A program made the translations under genes and the position numbers. DNA of 64,000 nt from assembly GCA_030431095.1 (NCBI GenBank), contig JAUIJU010000011.1:1-64000 (forward strand). The letters are read 5' to 3'. The notes beneath the pieces are model-generated. The model made no database searches. It saw only the letters and a program-made list of their open reading frames with translations, and was not told the origin of the DNA. Positions 50,264 to 59,575 of the stretch are shown in pieces (position 1 is the first letter of the stretch; the number at the start of each line of letters is the position of its first letter). The stretch is from Gammaproteobacteria bacterium (GTDB taxonomy: Bacteria; Pseudomonadota; Gammaproteobacteria; Xanthomonadales; SZUA-36).

Positions 50264-51769
50264 TTACCAGGTGTAGTGCACGCGGTAGGTGATCACCACT
50301 TCTTCCTCGGGCGGGATGTCCACTTCGAAGCGGATGCGGTTGCTGTTTTCCTTGCTCCAGTCGTGGCTGGCGTTTTCGATGTCCCAGTTGGCGGTGCGAT
50401 AAAGGTTTTCCAGCACAATGACCCGGGTGTCGTCTTCCTTCTGGTTGCGCAGCTTCAGCTCGAAGGTTTCCCACAGGTGGTGACCTCGCGTGTCGACCTT
50501 GAAGTCAGTCTGTTTGCGCTCGCCCACCACGTCGAAGGCCTCGCCCATTTCGATCAGCACCGTTTCGTTACGCGGCGTGTGGTCCAGCGTGTCTTCGCCG
50601 ATGAATTCCAGCGAGTCGTCCGCCGGGTCCAGCTGGTTCACGCGAATGCGCCCGGCCGGCAGCGGCACGCCCAGGCCGTTGTCCTCCTCGTTCTGGAAAC
50701 GCAGGTACACGTCCACCTGGCCGTCGCCGAAGGCGCCGTAGTTCTGGTCCAGGGAGTAACCGCCGTGATAGCCCCATTGCATGGTGGGGGCGAACACCAG
50801 CTCCTTGCTGCAGCTGACGCCGCGCGCGGTGGGAAACAGCTGGATCTGCTTGGTCGAATTGTCCGGCAGGTCGGTGCGTCGCTGCAGGGTGTACAGGTGG
50901 TATTCGAAGAAGGCCTTCTCCTGGAAGCCCTGGGCGCCGACCGAGTCCTCCATGACCATGCTGCGCATGACCTGGCGTTGTGGCTGGGGCATCTCGGCGC
51001 GGTTCACGTCGCCGGCGATCAGTTTCAGGCGGGCATTGGCGTAGCCGGCGCCTGACTGGTTGATCACCGAGACCCAGGGCGACAGGTCCATGTGGCAGCC
51101 GTCGGTTTCGTCCAGAGTGATGTTGTAGTCCGCCCACCAGGTCATGCCTTTCGTCTCGTAGGCAATGCGCGTGTCCTGTTCCCCGGAGCGGGGGCTGTCG
51201 AGCAGCCACTCGAGGGTGGGCCGCGTGATCAGGCCACCCGGCAGGTCCGGAAAACGGATGTTGCCGTAGGCGCGCATGGCCTGCACCGAGCCGTCGTCCA
51301 TTTGCAGCGTCAGGCCATCGGTGGCGCTGAGCAGCGTGCCTGCCACTTCGCGGAGTTCGTCGCCCAGCACCTGCTCGACCACGATACGTTCGCCCACGAA
51401 ACGCTGCAGCAGCCTGGCCTGCGACACGAGGTCGAACTTGAAGCTCTGCTCGGCCACCGCGGTGCGGGGTTCGGTCAGCGAGGCGAAAGTCACCGTGGTG
51501 GGATCGATCAGCGCGGCCACGTCGCTCACGCGCAGCGGATTCAGGCCGCGCTCGATGTCGTAGCTGCGGTCATGGCGCACGATGGCGTAGCCGGGCACGT
51601 GGCCGTGGGCGTTGCGGCCCACCACCGGCCGGTACAGCTCCGGCGACACCGCGCCCGGCTGCAGGCTGGAGTAGATGGTCAGTGAGTCGTCGCTGTCGGC
51701 CGCCACGGCGGCGACGCTGCAAGCGCTGGCCACGGCCAGTGCCATCAGACGGTGGGTCAGGTGGTTCAT
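50264..51769 (-). CDS. DUF4139 domain-containing secreted protein
   Basis: 501 residues; ATG 51769 gives a signal peptide (MNHLTHRLMALAVASACS). The C-terminal half (GHHLWETFELKLRNQKEDDTRVIVLENL ... EEEVVITYRVHY) is typical of DUF4139, a beta-rich domain of unknown role found in cell-surface proteins. Convergent with the chorismatase, 50 bp apart. Confidence 0.85.
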   Translation of the reverse strand: MNHLTHRLMALAVASACSVAAVAADSDDSLTIYSSLQPGAVSPELYRPVVGRNAHGHVPGYAIVRHDRSYDIERGLNPLRVSDVAALIDPTTVTFASLTEPRTAVAEQSFKFDLVSQARLLQRFVGERIVVEQVLGDELREVAGTLLSATDGLTLQMDDGSVQAMRAYGNIRFPDLPGGLITRPTLEWLLDSPRSGEQDTRIAYETKGMTWWADYNITLDETDGCHMDLSPWVSVINQSGAGYANARLKLIAGDVNRAEMPQPQRQVMRSMVMEDSVGAQGFQEKAFFEYHLYTLQRRTDLPDNSTKQIQLFPTARGVSCSKELVFAPTMQWGYHGGYSLDQNYGAFGDGQVDVYLRFQNEEDNGLGVPLPAGRIRVNQLDPADDSLEFIGEDTLDHTPRNETVLIEMGEAFDVVGERKQTDFKVDTRGHHLWETFELKLRNQKEDDTRVIVLENLYRTANWDIENASHDWSKENSNRIRFEVDIPPEEEVVITYRVHYTW

Positions 51770-51858
51770 GGGTCGGTCCTCGTGTGGGTTCCAGAAATGA
51801 GAACGGGTGCAACGCCCAGCCGGGGTTAAGCAACCACCATCCACGCCCAGCCATCTCC

Positions 51859-51963
51859 GGGGTCAGAGTAAGGGGTCAGAGTAAAGGGTCAGAGTCAGAG
51901 CTCGGAGTGAGTTACCCTGCGTTTTTACTCTGACCCTTTACTCTGACCCCTTACTCTGACCCC
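51859..51963. repeat. Perfect 37-bp inverted repeat built from GGGGTCAGAGTAA units
   Basis: Arms 51859-51895 and 51927-51963 are exact reverse complements; each arm holds three near copies of GGGTCAGAGTAA. The 31-bp loop includes CGGAGTGAGTTACC. Such GGGGTCAGAGTAAA repeats are widespread in proteobacteria and often linked to REP-associated tyrosine transposases; none is in the window. It lies in the divergent promoter region of two genes. Confidence 0.85.
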
Positions 51964-51988
51964 CACATTCGAGACTTTAGGCCAGCCG

Positions 51989-53701
51989 ATGAAACGATTG
52001 TCCAGACTGTTCCCATTGCTGTTTATTCTAGGCGCTGCATCCGGTGAGGCGGCTGGTCCGCCTGGCGGGTCCGGTGACTACGAAGACCTGATTGACCTGG
52101 TGGACGAATTCGTTGCCTGGCGCGATCCGCGTGGTGACCACCCGCGGCAGATCATACGCGACACCGCCGGCCAGGCCATCGACCCGGTGGCCGATCACGG
52201 CCCGGCGGCGATGGCGGCGCAGCTCGAAGAACTGGCAGCATTCCAGGCGCGCCTGGACGACATGAACGTGGCGGGCTGGGAACGCGCGCGACAGGTGGAC
52301 TGGCTGGCGGTGCGCTCGCGCCTGGACCAGCAGGAGTTCCTCCTGCGGCTGTCGCGGCCCTGGGCGCGCGACCCGGGCTACTACGTGGACCGCATGCTGC
52401 GCATCACCTTCACGCCACTCCCGGTGGAAGGCCAGGCGCAGGAAGACTTCCTGGCCCGATTGCGCGCCGTTCCGGTCCTGGTGGCCGAGGCACAGAAGAA
52501 CCTCGATGACGTCGCCGCGGACTACGCCGACCTGGCCGTCCACAACCTGTCCCACAGCGACGGCGTTGGGCACGGTTACCCCTTCCGCGCCCTGCCGCCG
52601 GCCGGCGTGCTGGGCTGGTACGAAGACCTGGCCGGGCGCGCGCGCGAGGCGCAGCCCGCGCTGCTGCCGGACATCGAGGCGGCGCAGGCGGCGGTCAGCG
52701 CCTTCGATGCCTGGCTCAAAGCCCAGCGCCCAGGCTGGACGGCCACCGCCGGCGCCGGTCGGGAAGCGTTCGACTGGTACCTGAAGCACGTCAAGCTGAT
52801 GCCCTGGACCAGCGAGGAGCTGGTCGTCCTGGGCGAGCGCGAACTCGACCGCCTGTGGGCCTTCCGCGCCCTGGAGCAGCACCGCAACCGGGACCTGCCG
52901 GCCCTGGAGCCCGCGCAGAACGCCGCGGACTACCAGGCCCGCATCGACGCCACCGACGCGCGCATCCGCGCCTTCCTGCGCGACGAGTCGATCATCACGG
53001 TGCCCGATGACATCGGGGTGCTGGACACCAACGCGCCGTGGATCGTGCGCCCGGGCGGACGCAACTTCTGGGAGCAGATCCAGTTCCGCGATCCGTCACC
53101 GGACCATGTTCACGCGGTGATTCCCGGTCATCGTTTCGACGGGATCATCGCCTCGCGACAGGACCACCCGGTGCGCAGCAAGCTGTATTCGGCCGCCCGC
53201 GTGGAAGGCTGGGCGACCTACCTGGAGGAAGCCCTGTTGCAGGCGGGCCTGTTCGACGACCTGCCGAGAGTTCGCGAACTGATCCAGGTATTCGGCATCT
53301 TCCGCGCCGCGCGGGTACCGGCCGACGTGTGGCTGCAAAGCGGCCAGATGAGCGTGCAGGAGGTGGTGGACTACTGGCTGCCCCGCGTGCCCTGGCTGGA
53401 TGAAAACGTGGCCCGCGTGGATGCCGAGATCTACCTGCGGCGCCCGCCCGGCTACGGCATCGGCTACACCATCGGCAAGCTGCAGATGGAGCGGCTGCTG
53501 GCCGACCGCAAGCGCCAGCTGGGTGACGACTTCGTGCTGCGGGCGTTCCACGACGACTTCATGGCCGCCGGTCGCCTGCCCCTGTCGCTGGTGCGCTGGG
53601 ACATGACCGGCCTGGACGACGAGGTGAAGCACTTCTGGTCGCGAGAGCCGCTACCCGCGCCGGCTGGGACGGCTGGGACCGGTGCGCCCGGAAGCGAATG
53701 A
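51989..53701 (+). CDS. DUF885-like secreted protein with altered metal-site motif
   Basis: 570 residues, N-terminal signal (MKRLSRLFPLLFILGAASGEA). The helical DUF885 architecture is seen, with VEGWATYLEEALLQAG (about 405-420) as the conserved EGWA block. The family HExxPGHHxQ motif reads HAVIPGHRFD (about 374-383), so the catalytic Glu is Ala and other positions differ. Either inactive as a metalloprotease or using a changed mechanism. The Cys-free, acidic sequence fits the periplasm. Confidence 0.8.
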   Translation: MKRLSRLFPLLFILGAASGEAAGPPGGSGDYEDLIDLVDEFVAWRDPRGDHPRQIIRDTAGQAIDPVADHGPAAMAAQLEELAAFQARLDDMNVAGWERARQVDWLAVRSRLDQQEFLLRLSRPWARDPGYYVDRMLRITFTPLPVEGQAQEDFLARLRAVPVLVAEAQKNLDDVAADYADLAVHNLSHSDGVGHGYPFRALPPAGVLGWYEDLAGRAREAQPALLPDIEAAQAAVSAFDAWLKAQRPGWTATAGAGREAFDWYLKHVKLMPWTSEELVVLGERELDRLWAFRALEQHRNRDLPALEPAQNAADYQARIDATDARIRAFLRDESIITVPDDIGVLDTNAPWIVRPGGRNFWEQIQFRDPSPDHVHAVIPGHRFDGIIASRQDHPVRSKLYSAARVEGWATYLEEALLQAGLFDDLPRVRELIQVFGIFRAARVPADVWLQSGQMSVQEVVDYWLPRVPWLDENVARVDAEIYLRRPPGYGIGYTIGKLQMERLLADRKRQLGDDFVLRAFHDDFMAAGRLPLSLVRWDMTGLDDEVKHFWSREPLPAPAGTAGTGAPGSE

Positions 53702-53724
53702 ACCGGACCTGGCCTCATCGCTGA

Positions 53725-54336
53725 ATGTCCCTGGACTGCCTGCTGAAAGACATCCGCGCCTGCCGGCTGTGCGAAGCCGAGCTGCCGCTGGGCCCGCGCC
53801 CGGTGCTTCGCGCCGCGCGTACGGCGCGAATCCTGGTGGCCAGCCAGGCGCCTGGCACCGCCGTACACGCCAGCGGCGTGCCTTTCGACGATCCCAGCGG
53901 GGTGCGTTTGCGTCACTGGATGGGCGTCGACAAAGAGACGTTCTACGACACGTCGTGCATTGCCATTGTTCCGATGGGCTTCTGTTACCCGGGGCGGGGC
54001 GCCTCGGGCGACCTGCCGCCCCTGCCGCGCTGCGCTGATACCTGGCGCGAGGCGCTGATGGCCCAGCTGCCGAACATCGAGCTGACACTGGCCGTGGGCC
54101 GTTACGCCATCGACTGGCACCTGCCGGACGCGAAGCGTGAAACGCTGAGCAAGGTCGTGCGTCGCCGGTGGGTGGAGGGCGGCATGGTGTTACCCATGCC
54201 CCATCCCAGTCCGCGCAACAACCTGTGGCTGGCGAAAAACCCCTGGTTCGAGCAGGACGTCGTGCCGGCGTTGCGCAAGCGGATTACTGCACTTGCGCTT
54301 CCGGCTGTTCGTCCTCGTACTCCTCGTCCAGCCTGA
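53725..54336 (+). CDS. Uracil-DNA glycosylase family protein
   Basis: 203 residues. The N-terminal IRACRLCEAELPLGPRPVL and ILVASQAPGTAVHASGVPF match the UDG-like superfamily members that resemble family 4 enzymes. MPHPSPRNNLWLAKNPWF carries the HPSP motif. Whether it excises uracil is unknown. Its 3' end overlaps the convergent gene by 53 bp. Confidence 0.82.
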   Translation: MSLDCLLKDIRACRLCEAELPLGPRPVLRAARTARILVASQAPGTAVHASGVPFDDPSGVRLRHWMGVDKETFYDTSCIAIVPMGFCYPGRGASGDLPPLPRCADTWREALMAQLPNIELTLAVGRYAIDWHLPDAKRETLSKVVRRRWVEGGMVLPMPHPSPRNNLWLAKNPWFEQDVVPALRKRITALALPAVRPRTPRPA

Positions 54337-55381
54337 AGGTACAGGTGCTCAGGCAGGCATCGGTGTCGTCCAGGTTGCCGTCGTCGCAGGCTTCTTCGGG
54401 CGAATCCACCACGCCATTGCCGCAGGACGGCGTCGGCGCGCAACACATGGCCTGGACGGTTTGCTCGTTGCAGCCATAGTTCGACGTGCAACTCGGGCGC
54501 GAGCTGCCGTAGCCGTTGTTGAAGGGCAGGTCGCTCGCCAGGGACGTGGGGTTGTCGTATGGCCCCACAGTGAAGTGTCCCGCGCCGGAGTTGACGTTGG
54601 GTCCCCGGCAATAGATTTCACCCACGACCACCGTGCCGTTGCCGACCGGGTAGGTCCACCCGGCCTTGCGGTTCTGGTGTTGCTCGTAGCTGCACAGGTT
54701 CCAGCCGGTTGGGCACAGCGTCGCCGCGTCCTGTTCGCAGACCGTGTTGGTCGGGTCGTCGCACACCACGGCGTTGCCCAGCGGGTTGGTCGACAGCAGG
54801 TCAGCGCCGTTCTGACAGGCTGTCGGTTCGGGCGGCGGCGGGTTGACCACAGCCTCGCACACCGGCAGGTTGCAGGACTCGCCGTTGGCCAGCTGCATTC
54901 CCGCGGTACATGCGTTTTGCGGCATGCTGGCCGTGCACTGGCCGTTGAACGACACGGCCTGGACCTGCACCGGGTCGTCGCACTCACTGGTCAGCGAGGC
55001 GCTGTTGGCGTCCGAGGCGTAGCTGTCCGTGGTCTGCTCGTCACATTTGCCCCCGCTGATGACCAGGTCCTCGACGGCCACCAGGGCATGCAGGTTGCGT
55101 ACGCCAAGCGACAGGGTCAGGACCCCGGCGCCGGCAAGCAGCACGACGCTGGCCAGCCCGTTGAACCGCCCGGAGCGGTGGAACCACCACGCCACCAGCG
55201 CCAGGCCGGCGCCGAGCAGGATCAGCCCGACGTTGCCCATGAGCGGTACCGGGATGGCGGTGTAGGCCGTTGAAATGGGCCCGTAGGTGACGTTGCTGGG
55301 TGGTTGTTGCTGCGCGAATGCGCTCGCGGTTGCGCCCCACAGCCCCAGGCCGCAGAGCAGTCGTTTGGTCGTATTCCTCAT
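54284..55381 (-). CDS. Secreted protein with internal exosortase-type signal (midcut-by-XrtH-like)
   Basis: 365 residues. A signal peptide (MRNTTKRLLCGLGLWGATASAFAQ) is followed at about 42-66 by IPVPLMGNVGLILLGAGLAL and WWFHR, a sorting-type PxxxxG/membrane/basic module that here lies near the N-terminus. A second membrane span follows. The long remainder is Cys-rich and ends with CGNGVVDSPEEACDDGNLDD, a DUF4215-type repeat. The layout matches proteins cut in the middle by exosortase H. The enzyme is not in the window. Confidence 0.7.
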   Translation of the reverse strand: MRNTTKRLLCGLGLWGATASAFAQQQPPSNVTYGPISTAYTAIPVPLMGNVGLILLGAGLALVAWWFHRSGRFNGLASVVLLAGAGVLTLSLGVRNLHALVAVEDLVISGGKCDEQTTDSYASDANSASLTSECDDPVQVQAVSFNGQCTASMPQNACTAGMQLANGESCNLPVCEAVVNPPPPEPTACQNGADLLSTNPLGNAVVCDDPTNTVCEQDAATLCPTGWNLCSYEQHQNRKAGWTYPVGNGTVVVGEIYCRGPNVNSGAGHFTVGPYDNPTSLASDLPFNNGYGSSRPSCTSNYGCNEQTVQAMCCAPTPSCGNGVVDSPEEACDDGNLDDTDACLSTCTFRLDEEYEDEQPEAQVQ

Positions 55382-55526
55382 GATGTCCCCCGACGGCTCG
55401 TGGCCGCCCTCCTCTCCCGCGCCGCTGTCACGGCCTGGCCGGATGCGTCGCCCACACCCGCTTCCCGAATGCAGTGTGCCTTAGAATTCTTTCAATGACA
55501 ACGAGTTAAGCAGACATCGAAGAAAA

Positions 55527-56174
55527 TCATTTCATCGAAGCGATGAACGCGTCCGCCTCGGCAATGGATTGCTGCATTTCGCTGACCAGCCGTTCGGTGT
55601 CGCGCTCGATGCTGGCCAGCTCGCCACGCAGGGCGCCAATGGCGCGGGCGTTGAGGTTGTGCTTGAGCACCAGCACCTGGTCCTGGAAGGCCTCGAGCAC
55701 CGGGTCCATGGTGGCTTCGGCGCGCCGCATGGCGGCCATCAGCTGACGGTAGCGGCCCTTCGTGTCATCGAGCATGGCGCGACTCTCGGACCTGAGCTGG
55801 GCGCTGGAATACTCCTCCAGTTCCTCTTCCCATTCCTCGAACAGGTCCCCGGCCACCGACTCCACCGAGTCGATGCGCTCGCGCACGGCCTCGGCGCGGT
55901 CGACGCTGCGCTCGTATTCCCGGTTCAGCCGGTCGTAGGTCTTTTCCAGGTCGCCGCCGTCGAAATTCACGGTGGCGCGGAACTGCTCGAGCGCCGAGGT
56001 GAACTGCTCGCTGGCGTCGTCCTGGGCGTCGCGGGCGTCCTCCACCCGGTCGACCAGCAGATCCCGCTTCTCGAAGCCGAGCGTTTCCATGGTCTCGTAG
56101 TAGGCGGAACTGCAGCCCGCCAGTGCGAGGGCCAGCAAGCAGGTCGTGGTGCGTCGTATCAGGGATGTATTCAT
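55527..56174 (-). CDS. DUF2959 lipoprotein
   Basis: 215 residues with a lipobox LALAGC (Cys21) after a hydrophobic start. Nearly all of the mature part is charged helix/coiled coil (DLEKTYDRLNREYERSVDRAEAV). YYETMETLGFEKRDLLVDRV is typical of DUF2959. Function unknown; likely anchored in the outer membrane. Confidence 0.85.
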   Translation of the reverse strand: MNTSLIRRTTTCLLALALAGCSSAYYETMETLGFEKRDLLVDRVEDARDAQDDASEQFTSALEQFRATVNFDGGDLEKTYDRLNREYERSVDRAEAVRERIDSVESVAGDLFEEWEEELEEYSSAQLRSESRAMLDDTKGRYRQLMAAMRRAEATMDPVLEAFQDQVLVLKHNLNARAIGALRGELASIERDTERLVSEMQQSIAEADAFIASMK

Positions 56175-56264
56175 GCGCGACAGTATACGTGTCCGACCCG
56201 TGAACCTGACCCCGAATCTGTGCAGCGGCTATGCTTGGGCCGTCGGATCATCGAGGGAACGTAC

Positions 56265-57035
56265 ATGATCGAAGTGGGAACGCATTTCTGGAACATCCGG
56301 GGTTCATACAAGGTTGCGGGCCTGCTGGAAGTCGGTACGCAGGCATCGCTGGTACAGCGGTCCGGGGGCGGGTTCCTGTTGCTGGACACCTGCGCCTTCG
56401 ACGACGACACGTCGGAACAGATCGACGCGTACACGGACGGCGGCGCCGCGATCGAGGCCATTCTCAACCTGCACCCGTTTCACACCCTGCACGTGGAAAG
56501 CGTCCACCAGCGCTACCCCGAAGCCAGGCTGTACGGCACGCGCCGTCACCTCGAGCGCCTGCCGGACCTGCCCTGGGAATCCCTGACCACGGACGATGCG
56601 GCCGTGCATGCGCAGTTTGCCGAAGACCTGGCGTTCTCGGTGCCGGCCGGGGTCGATTTCATTTCCAGCAACGAGCGGGTGCATTTCTCCTCGGTGCTGG
56701 CGTATCACGCGGCCTCGAAGACCCTGCACGTGGACGACACCTTCAACTACGTCCCCGATCGCGGTCTGTTGCACTTCACCCCGCTGGCGGACACCGTCAG
56801 TTTTCACCCCACCCTGGCGAAGGCGCTCGAGCGCCGGGCCGGCGCCACGGACGATTTCCGTTCCTGGGCGACCGGGCTGATCGAGCGGTGGCGCGCCATG
56901 GAGAACCTGTGCGCGGCCCACGCCGGGGTGCTGCTGCAGCGCGAGAACACCGGGGCCGGTCTGCAAGAACGCCTGCTGGCGGCGCTGGAGAACGTCAGCG
57001 GCACGCTGGCGAAACACGATGAGCGTCATGGCTGA
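56265..57035 (+). CDS. DUF4336-like / metallo-beta-lactamase-like protein
   Basis: 256 residues from ATG 56265, with GAGGGAACG upstream. FLLLDTCAFDDD, NLHPFHTLHVESVHQRYPEARLYGTRRH and HVDDTFNYVP follow the order of MBL-fold strands and His sites, as in DUF4336. Metal binding is plausible (HPFHTLH) but unproven. A longer upstream frame is antisense to the DUF2959 gene and is rejected. Confidence 0.7.
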   Translation: MIEVGTHFWNIRGSYKVAGLLEVGTQASLVQRSGGGFLLLDTCAFDDDTSEQIDAYTDGGAAIEAILNLHPFHTLHVESVHQRYPEARLYGTRRHLERLPDLPWESLTTDDAAVHAQFAEDLAFSVPAGVDFISSNERVHFSSVLAYHAASKTLHVDDTFNYVPDRGLLHFTPLADTVSFHPTLAKALERRAGATDDFRSWATGLIERWRAMENLCAAHAGVLLQRENTGAGLQERLLAALENVSGTLAKHDERHG

Positions 57036-57119
57036 ACGGCGGCCGCCCGGGTAGCGACGGCGTCACCTCGCCGTCGGCCCCGATCGCCGCCAGGACCTTT
57101 TGGGTCATCGGCCTGGCGC

Positions 57120-58436
57120 CTACAGCGGCCAGGGACCGTAGACCTTCCAGGGTCCGGAGGCTTCCCGACGCAGGGGAATCCGGTTATCCGGCTCCACCTG
57201 CACGCCGCGCTCGTCGTAGCGCAAAATACGCACCGTCGCCTGTTCGACCAGCGGTTTGGCGCGCGCGGCGAGTTGCGACTGGTCGGCCTCGCTGAGAAAC
57301 ACCGATTCGAGGTCATTGGCCCGCTCTCCCTGGATCACCACGTCACTGACCACCTCGTCGGGCTCGACGTGCACGTACAGGTCGCGCAGCCGTCGCTGGG
57401 TGATGTCCCAGTAGTAGCGCAGCCGCTCCCGGCTGCGGTCGGTCTCCTTCCAGCTGTCGTGGACCAGTGACAGGTAGAGCGGCCAGTTGCGTTCCTTGAC
57501 CGCCGCCACGTAGGCGCGCATCACTTCCAGGGGCGGTGCGTCGTCGGCCACCCGGGTCACCGAGTAGTTCGCCGCCTTCAGGGACTCGAGCGATTCCTGG
57601 CCGGCGAAGTGTCCGGGCTCCGCGCCCTGGCCGGCCAGCGCCACCGTGCGGCCCGGCACGCGCAGGGCCACCGGTTCCACCACCCAGCCGAACTGGGCCG
57701 AGGTGACCGGTTCGGCGCCGGCCTCCGGCACCATCAGGTCGATGCCCACGACGGTGCCGAGCAGGCTCCAGGGCCCGCCGGTGTCCGCGCTGACCTGGCT
57801 CTGGTAGTCACGCAGGGCCCGGTACGCCGTGGCCCAGCCACGGCTGGACAGGTCGATGAACCAGAACCCTTCGGAGGGCGAGCCCACCGCCAGCCACGAC
57901 TTGCCCGCGCTGGTGAACTGGCGCGCCGGGTAGTCGATCAGCCCTTCCAGCACCACGGTCCTGTCCTGCAGGGCGTCGGCGGGAACCTCCCGGTAGTTCG
58001 GCGCGGGCAGGGCCGGGCCCTCGAGCCGCCGATCGGCGTGGGCTTCGAGCAGATCGGACCAGGCCTGGTCGGCCGTGGCGGCCAGCTGTTCGACCAGGGC
58101 CACCTGGGCTTCGCGATAAGCCACCATCTCGGGGGTGATTTCGAACACCGTGCCGCGACTGGCCAGCAGGGCCGCCCGAACGCGTGCGAACAGGTCCTGC
58201 ACGCGCTCGTCGTCCGGGTGCGATTCATTCAGGGCGGCAACGCGGCGCATGGCCTCCTGTGCATCGTGCCCCGGTTTGAACGGCGCGCCGTCCGCGCGCT
58301 CCACCTGCAGTTCGAACTCGGACAGGTAGCGCTCGGCGGCCGACAGGGCCGTGCGCTGGGGGCCATCGGACTGGGCACTGGCCGCCAGGGGCATGGCCAG
58401 CAGGAAAAGGATCAACAGGGGGGTCAACCGGTTCAT
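57120..58436 (-). CDS. Periplasmic hypothetical protein
   Basis: 438 residues, signal peptide MNRLTPLLILFLLAMPLAASA. No domain recognised. The C-terminal 130 residues (VMRAYVAAVKERNWPLYLSLV ... ASGPWKVYGPWPL) look like an NTF2/SnoaL-type lumazine-synthase-like cone, a guess from pattern. Overlaps the next gene upstream by 4 bp (ATGA), so they form a pair. Confidence 0.65.
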   Translation of the reverse strand: MNRLTPLLILFLLAMPLAASAQSDGPQRTALSAAERYLSEFELQVERADGAPFKPGHDAQEAMRRVAALNESHPDDERVQDLFARVRAALLASRGTVFEITPEMVAYREAQVALVEQLAATADQAWSDLLEAHADRRLEGPALPAPNYREVPADALQDRTVVLEGLIDYPARQFTSAGKSWLAVGSPSEGFWFIDLSSRGWATAYRALRDYQSQVSADTGGPWSLLGTVVGIDLMVPEAGAEPVTSAQFGWVVEPVALRVPGRTVALAGQGAEPGHFAGQESLESLKAANYSVTRVADDAPPLEVMRAYVAAVKERNWPLYLSLVHDSWKETDRSRERLRYYWDITQRRLRDLYVHVEPDEVVSDVVIQGERANDLESVFLSEADQSQLAARAKPLVEQATVRILRYDERGVQVEPDNRIPLRREASGPWKVYGPWPL

Positions 58437-59500
58437 GAGTACAGTACCTCGCGCGCCTGTTTCACCGCGGCGTCCCAGCGGGTCGTCAAGCTTTCGACCT
58501 TCGCCGACAGGTCGTCGAGACTGCGGATGCCCAGCGGCAGGCTGACGTCGTTACCGAATTCGCCGGTGCGCAGCGGCAGGGTGATCTCATCGAGGTCGTC
58601 GACGCCATCGGCGAAGGTTTCACGGCGGTGCAGGACTTCCTTGATGAATTTTTCGTAGAGGCTGGCCGTGCCGCGCGAGCCGGTGAGGCTGGCGGGCAGG
58701 CCGGCGATCAGGTCGTCATAGACTTCCTCGCGTTCTTCCAGCCACTCGAGGTAGTCGGTATAGGCCGATTCGCGACGGCCTCCCGCCTTGACCGTGTTCT
58801 CCAGCAGGGCGATGCCGGTGTGGTAGACGTGCTTCCCCTGTTCTTCCATGTAGAACAGGGACAACGCGCTTCGGTCGGCGTCGGTCACGGTGCGACCCAG
58901 CTGGGCCCGGGACAGGATGGGCTCCACCTCGCCCAGCTTGTCGTCGATGTCTTCGATCAGGGTGGCGGCGAACTCCACGTTGTCCACCAGCGCATTCCAG
59001 CTCTTCGTGGCGTGGTCAATCGACGCATCCAGCCACTGCGTCTCCTCTTCGAGCTGGTAGAAGACGATGGCCGCGGTGCTGCCGTGCTCACACAACTGGC
59101 TGACGGCCTCGGTTTCGTCGGCGATCCAGTCGGTCACTTCCGACGGCAGGCCGTCGTTTCCGGGCGCCGTGTCCTGCAGCTGGCCCAGCAGGTCCACGAG
59201 GCCGACCAGCACCTGGTCGCAGTGGTCGTCCCAGTCGTGGCTGGGTTCGTCGCCATCGGCATCTAGGGAGAAGTAGCGGGTCATGGCGTTGAGCGCCGAG
59301 AACCAGGTGGTGCGGTACAGGGTGAAGTAGGCCTGTCCCCAGGGGGGAATGCGCGGCGGGGACTCGGCCGAGGCCCAGACCTCGTTGCCACGCTTTTTCT
59401 CCCGTTCATCTCGCTTCGGGTCCCAGTCGATCTGGCCGATGGTGAGCGGGCTGAACAGCAGGCCGGCAATCAGCACGGCAATGGATGTCGGGTGTCGCAT
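58433..59500 (-). CDS. Secreted helical hypothetical protein
   Basis: 355 residues with a signal peptide (MRHPTSIAVLIAGLLFSPLT). The mature protein is acidic and mostly helical, with repeated Trp/Asp/Glu-rich stretches (DWDPKRDEREKK, SHDWDDHCDQVLVGLVDLL, DYLEWLEEREEVYDDLIAGL). No family recognised. Paired with the downstream gene. Confidence 0.65.
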   Translation of the reverse strand: MRHPTSIAVLIAGLLFSPLTIGQIDWDPKRDEREKKRGNEVWASAESPPRIPPWGQAYFTLYRTTWFSALNAMTRYFSLDADGDEPSHDWDDHCDQVLVGLVDLLGQLQDTAPGNDGLPSEVTDWIADETEAVSQLCEHGSTAAIVFYQLEEETQWLDASIDHATKSWNALVDNVEFAATLIEDIDDKLGEVEPILSRAQLGRTVTDADRSALSLFYMEEQGKHVYHTGIALLENTVKAGGRRESAYTDYLEWLEEREEVYDDLIAGLPASLTGSRGTASLYEKFIKEVLHRRETFADGVDDLDEITLPLRTGEFGNDVSLPLGIRSLDDLSAKVESLTTRWDAAVKQAREVLYS

Positions 59501-59520
59501 GGCGGCTTCCTCGTGTCACG

Positions 59521-59559
59521 AAAAAAAAGTGGCGGGCGGACTCCCCTCGTCCGCCCGCC
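59521..59559 (-). terminator. Intrinsic terminator
   Basis: GGCGGGCGGAC (59531-59541) and GTCCGCCCGCC (59549-59559) form an 11-bp stem; eight T follow on the minus strand (59528-59521). It ends the FEDPLFG-repeat gene and separates it from the next operon. Confidence 0.85.
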
Positions 59560-59575
59560 GTTCCCCCATTTACCC

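Noticed and set aside
50261-51055. 264-residue plus-strand frame opposite DUF4139
   Set aside because: Shadow of the DUF4139 gene, without start signals or motif.
55569-56264. N-terminal extension of the DUF4336-like gene
   Set aside because: The extension is antisense to the DUF2959 lipoprotein gene, which has a clear lipobox and family sequence.
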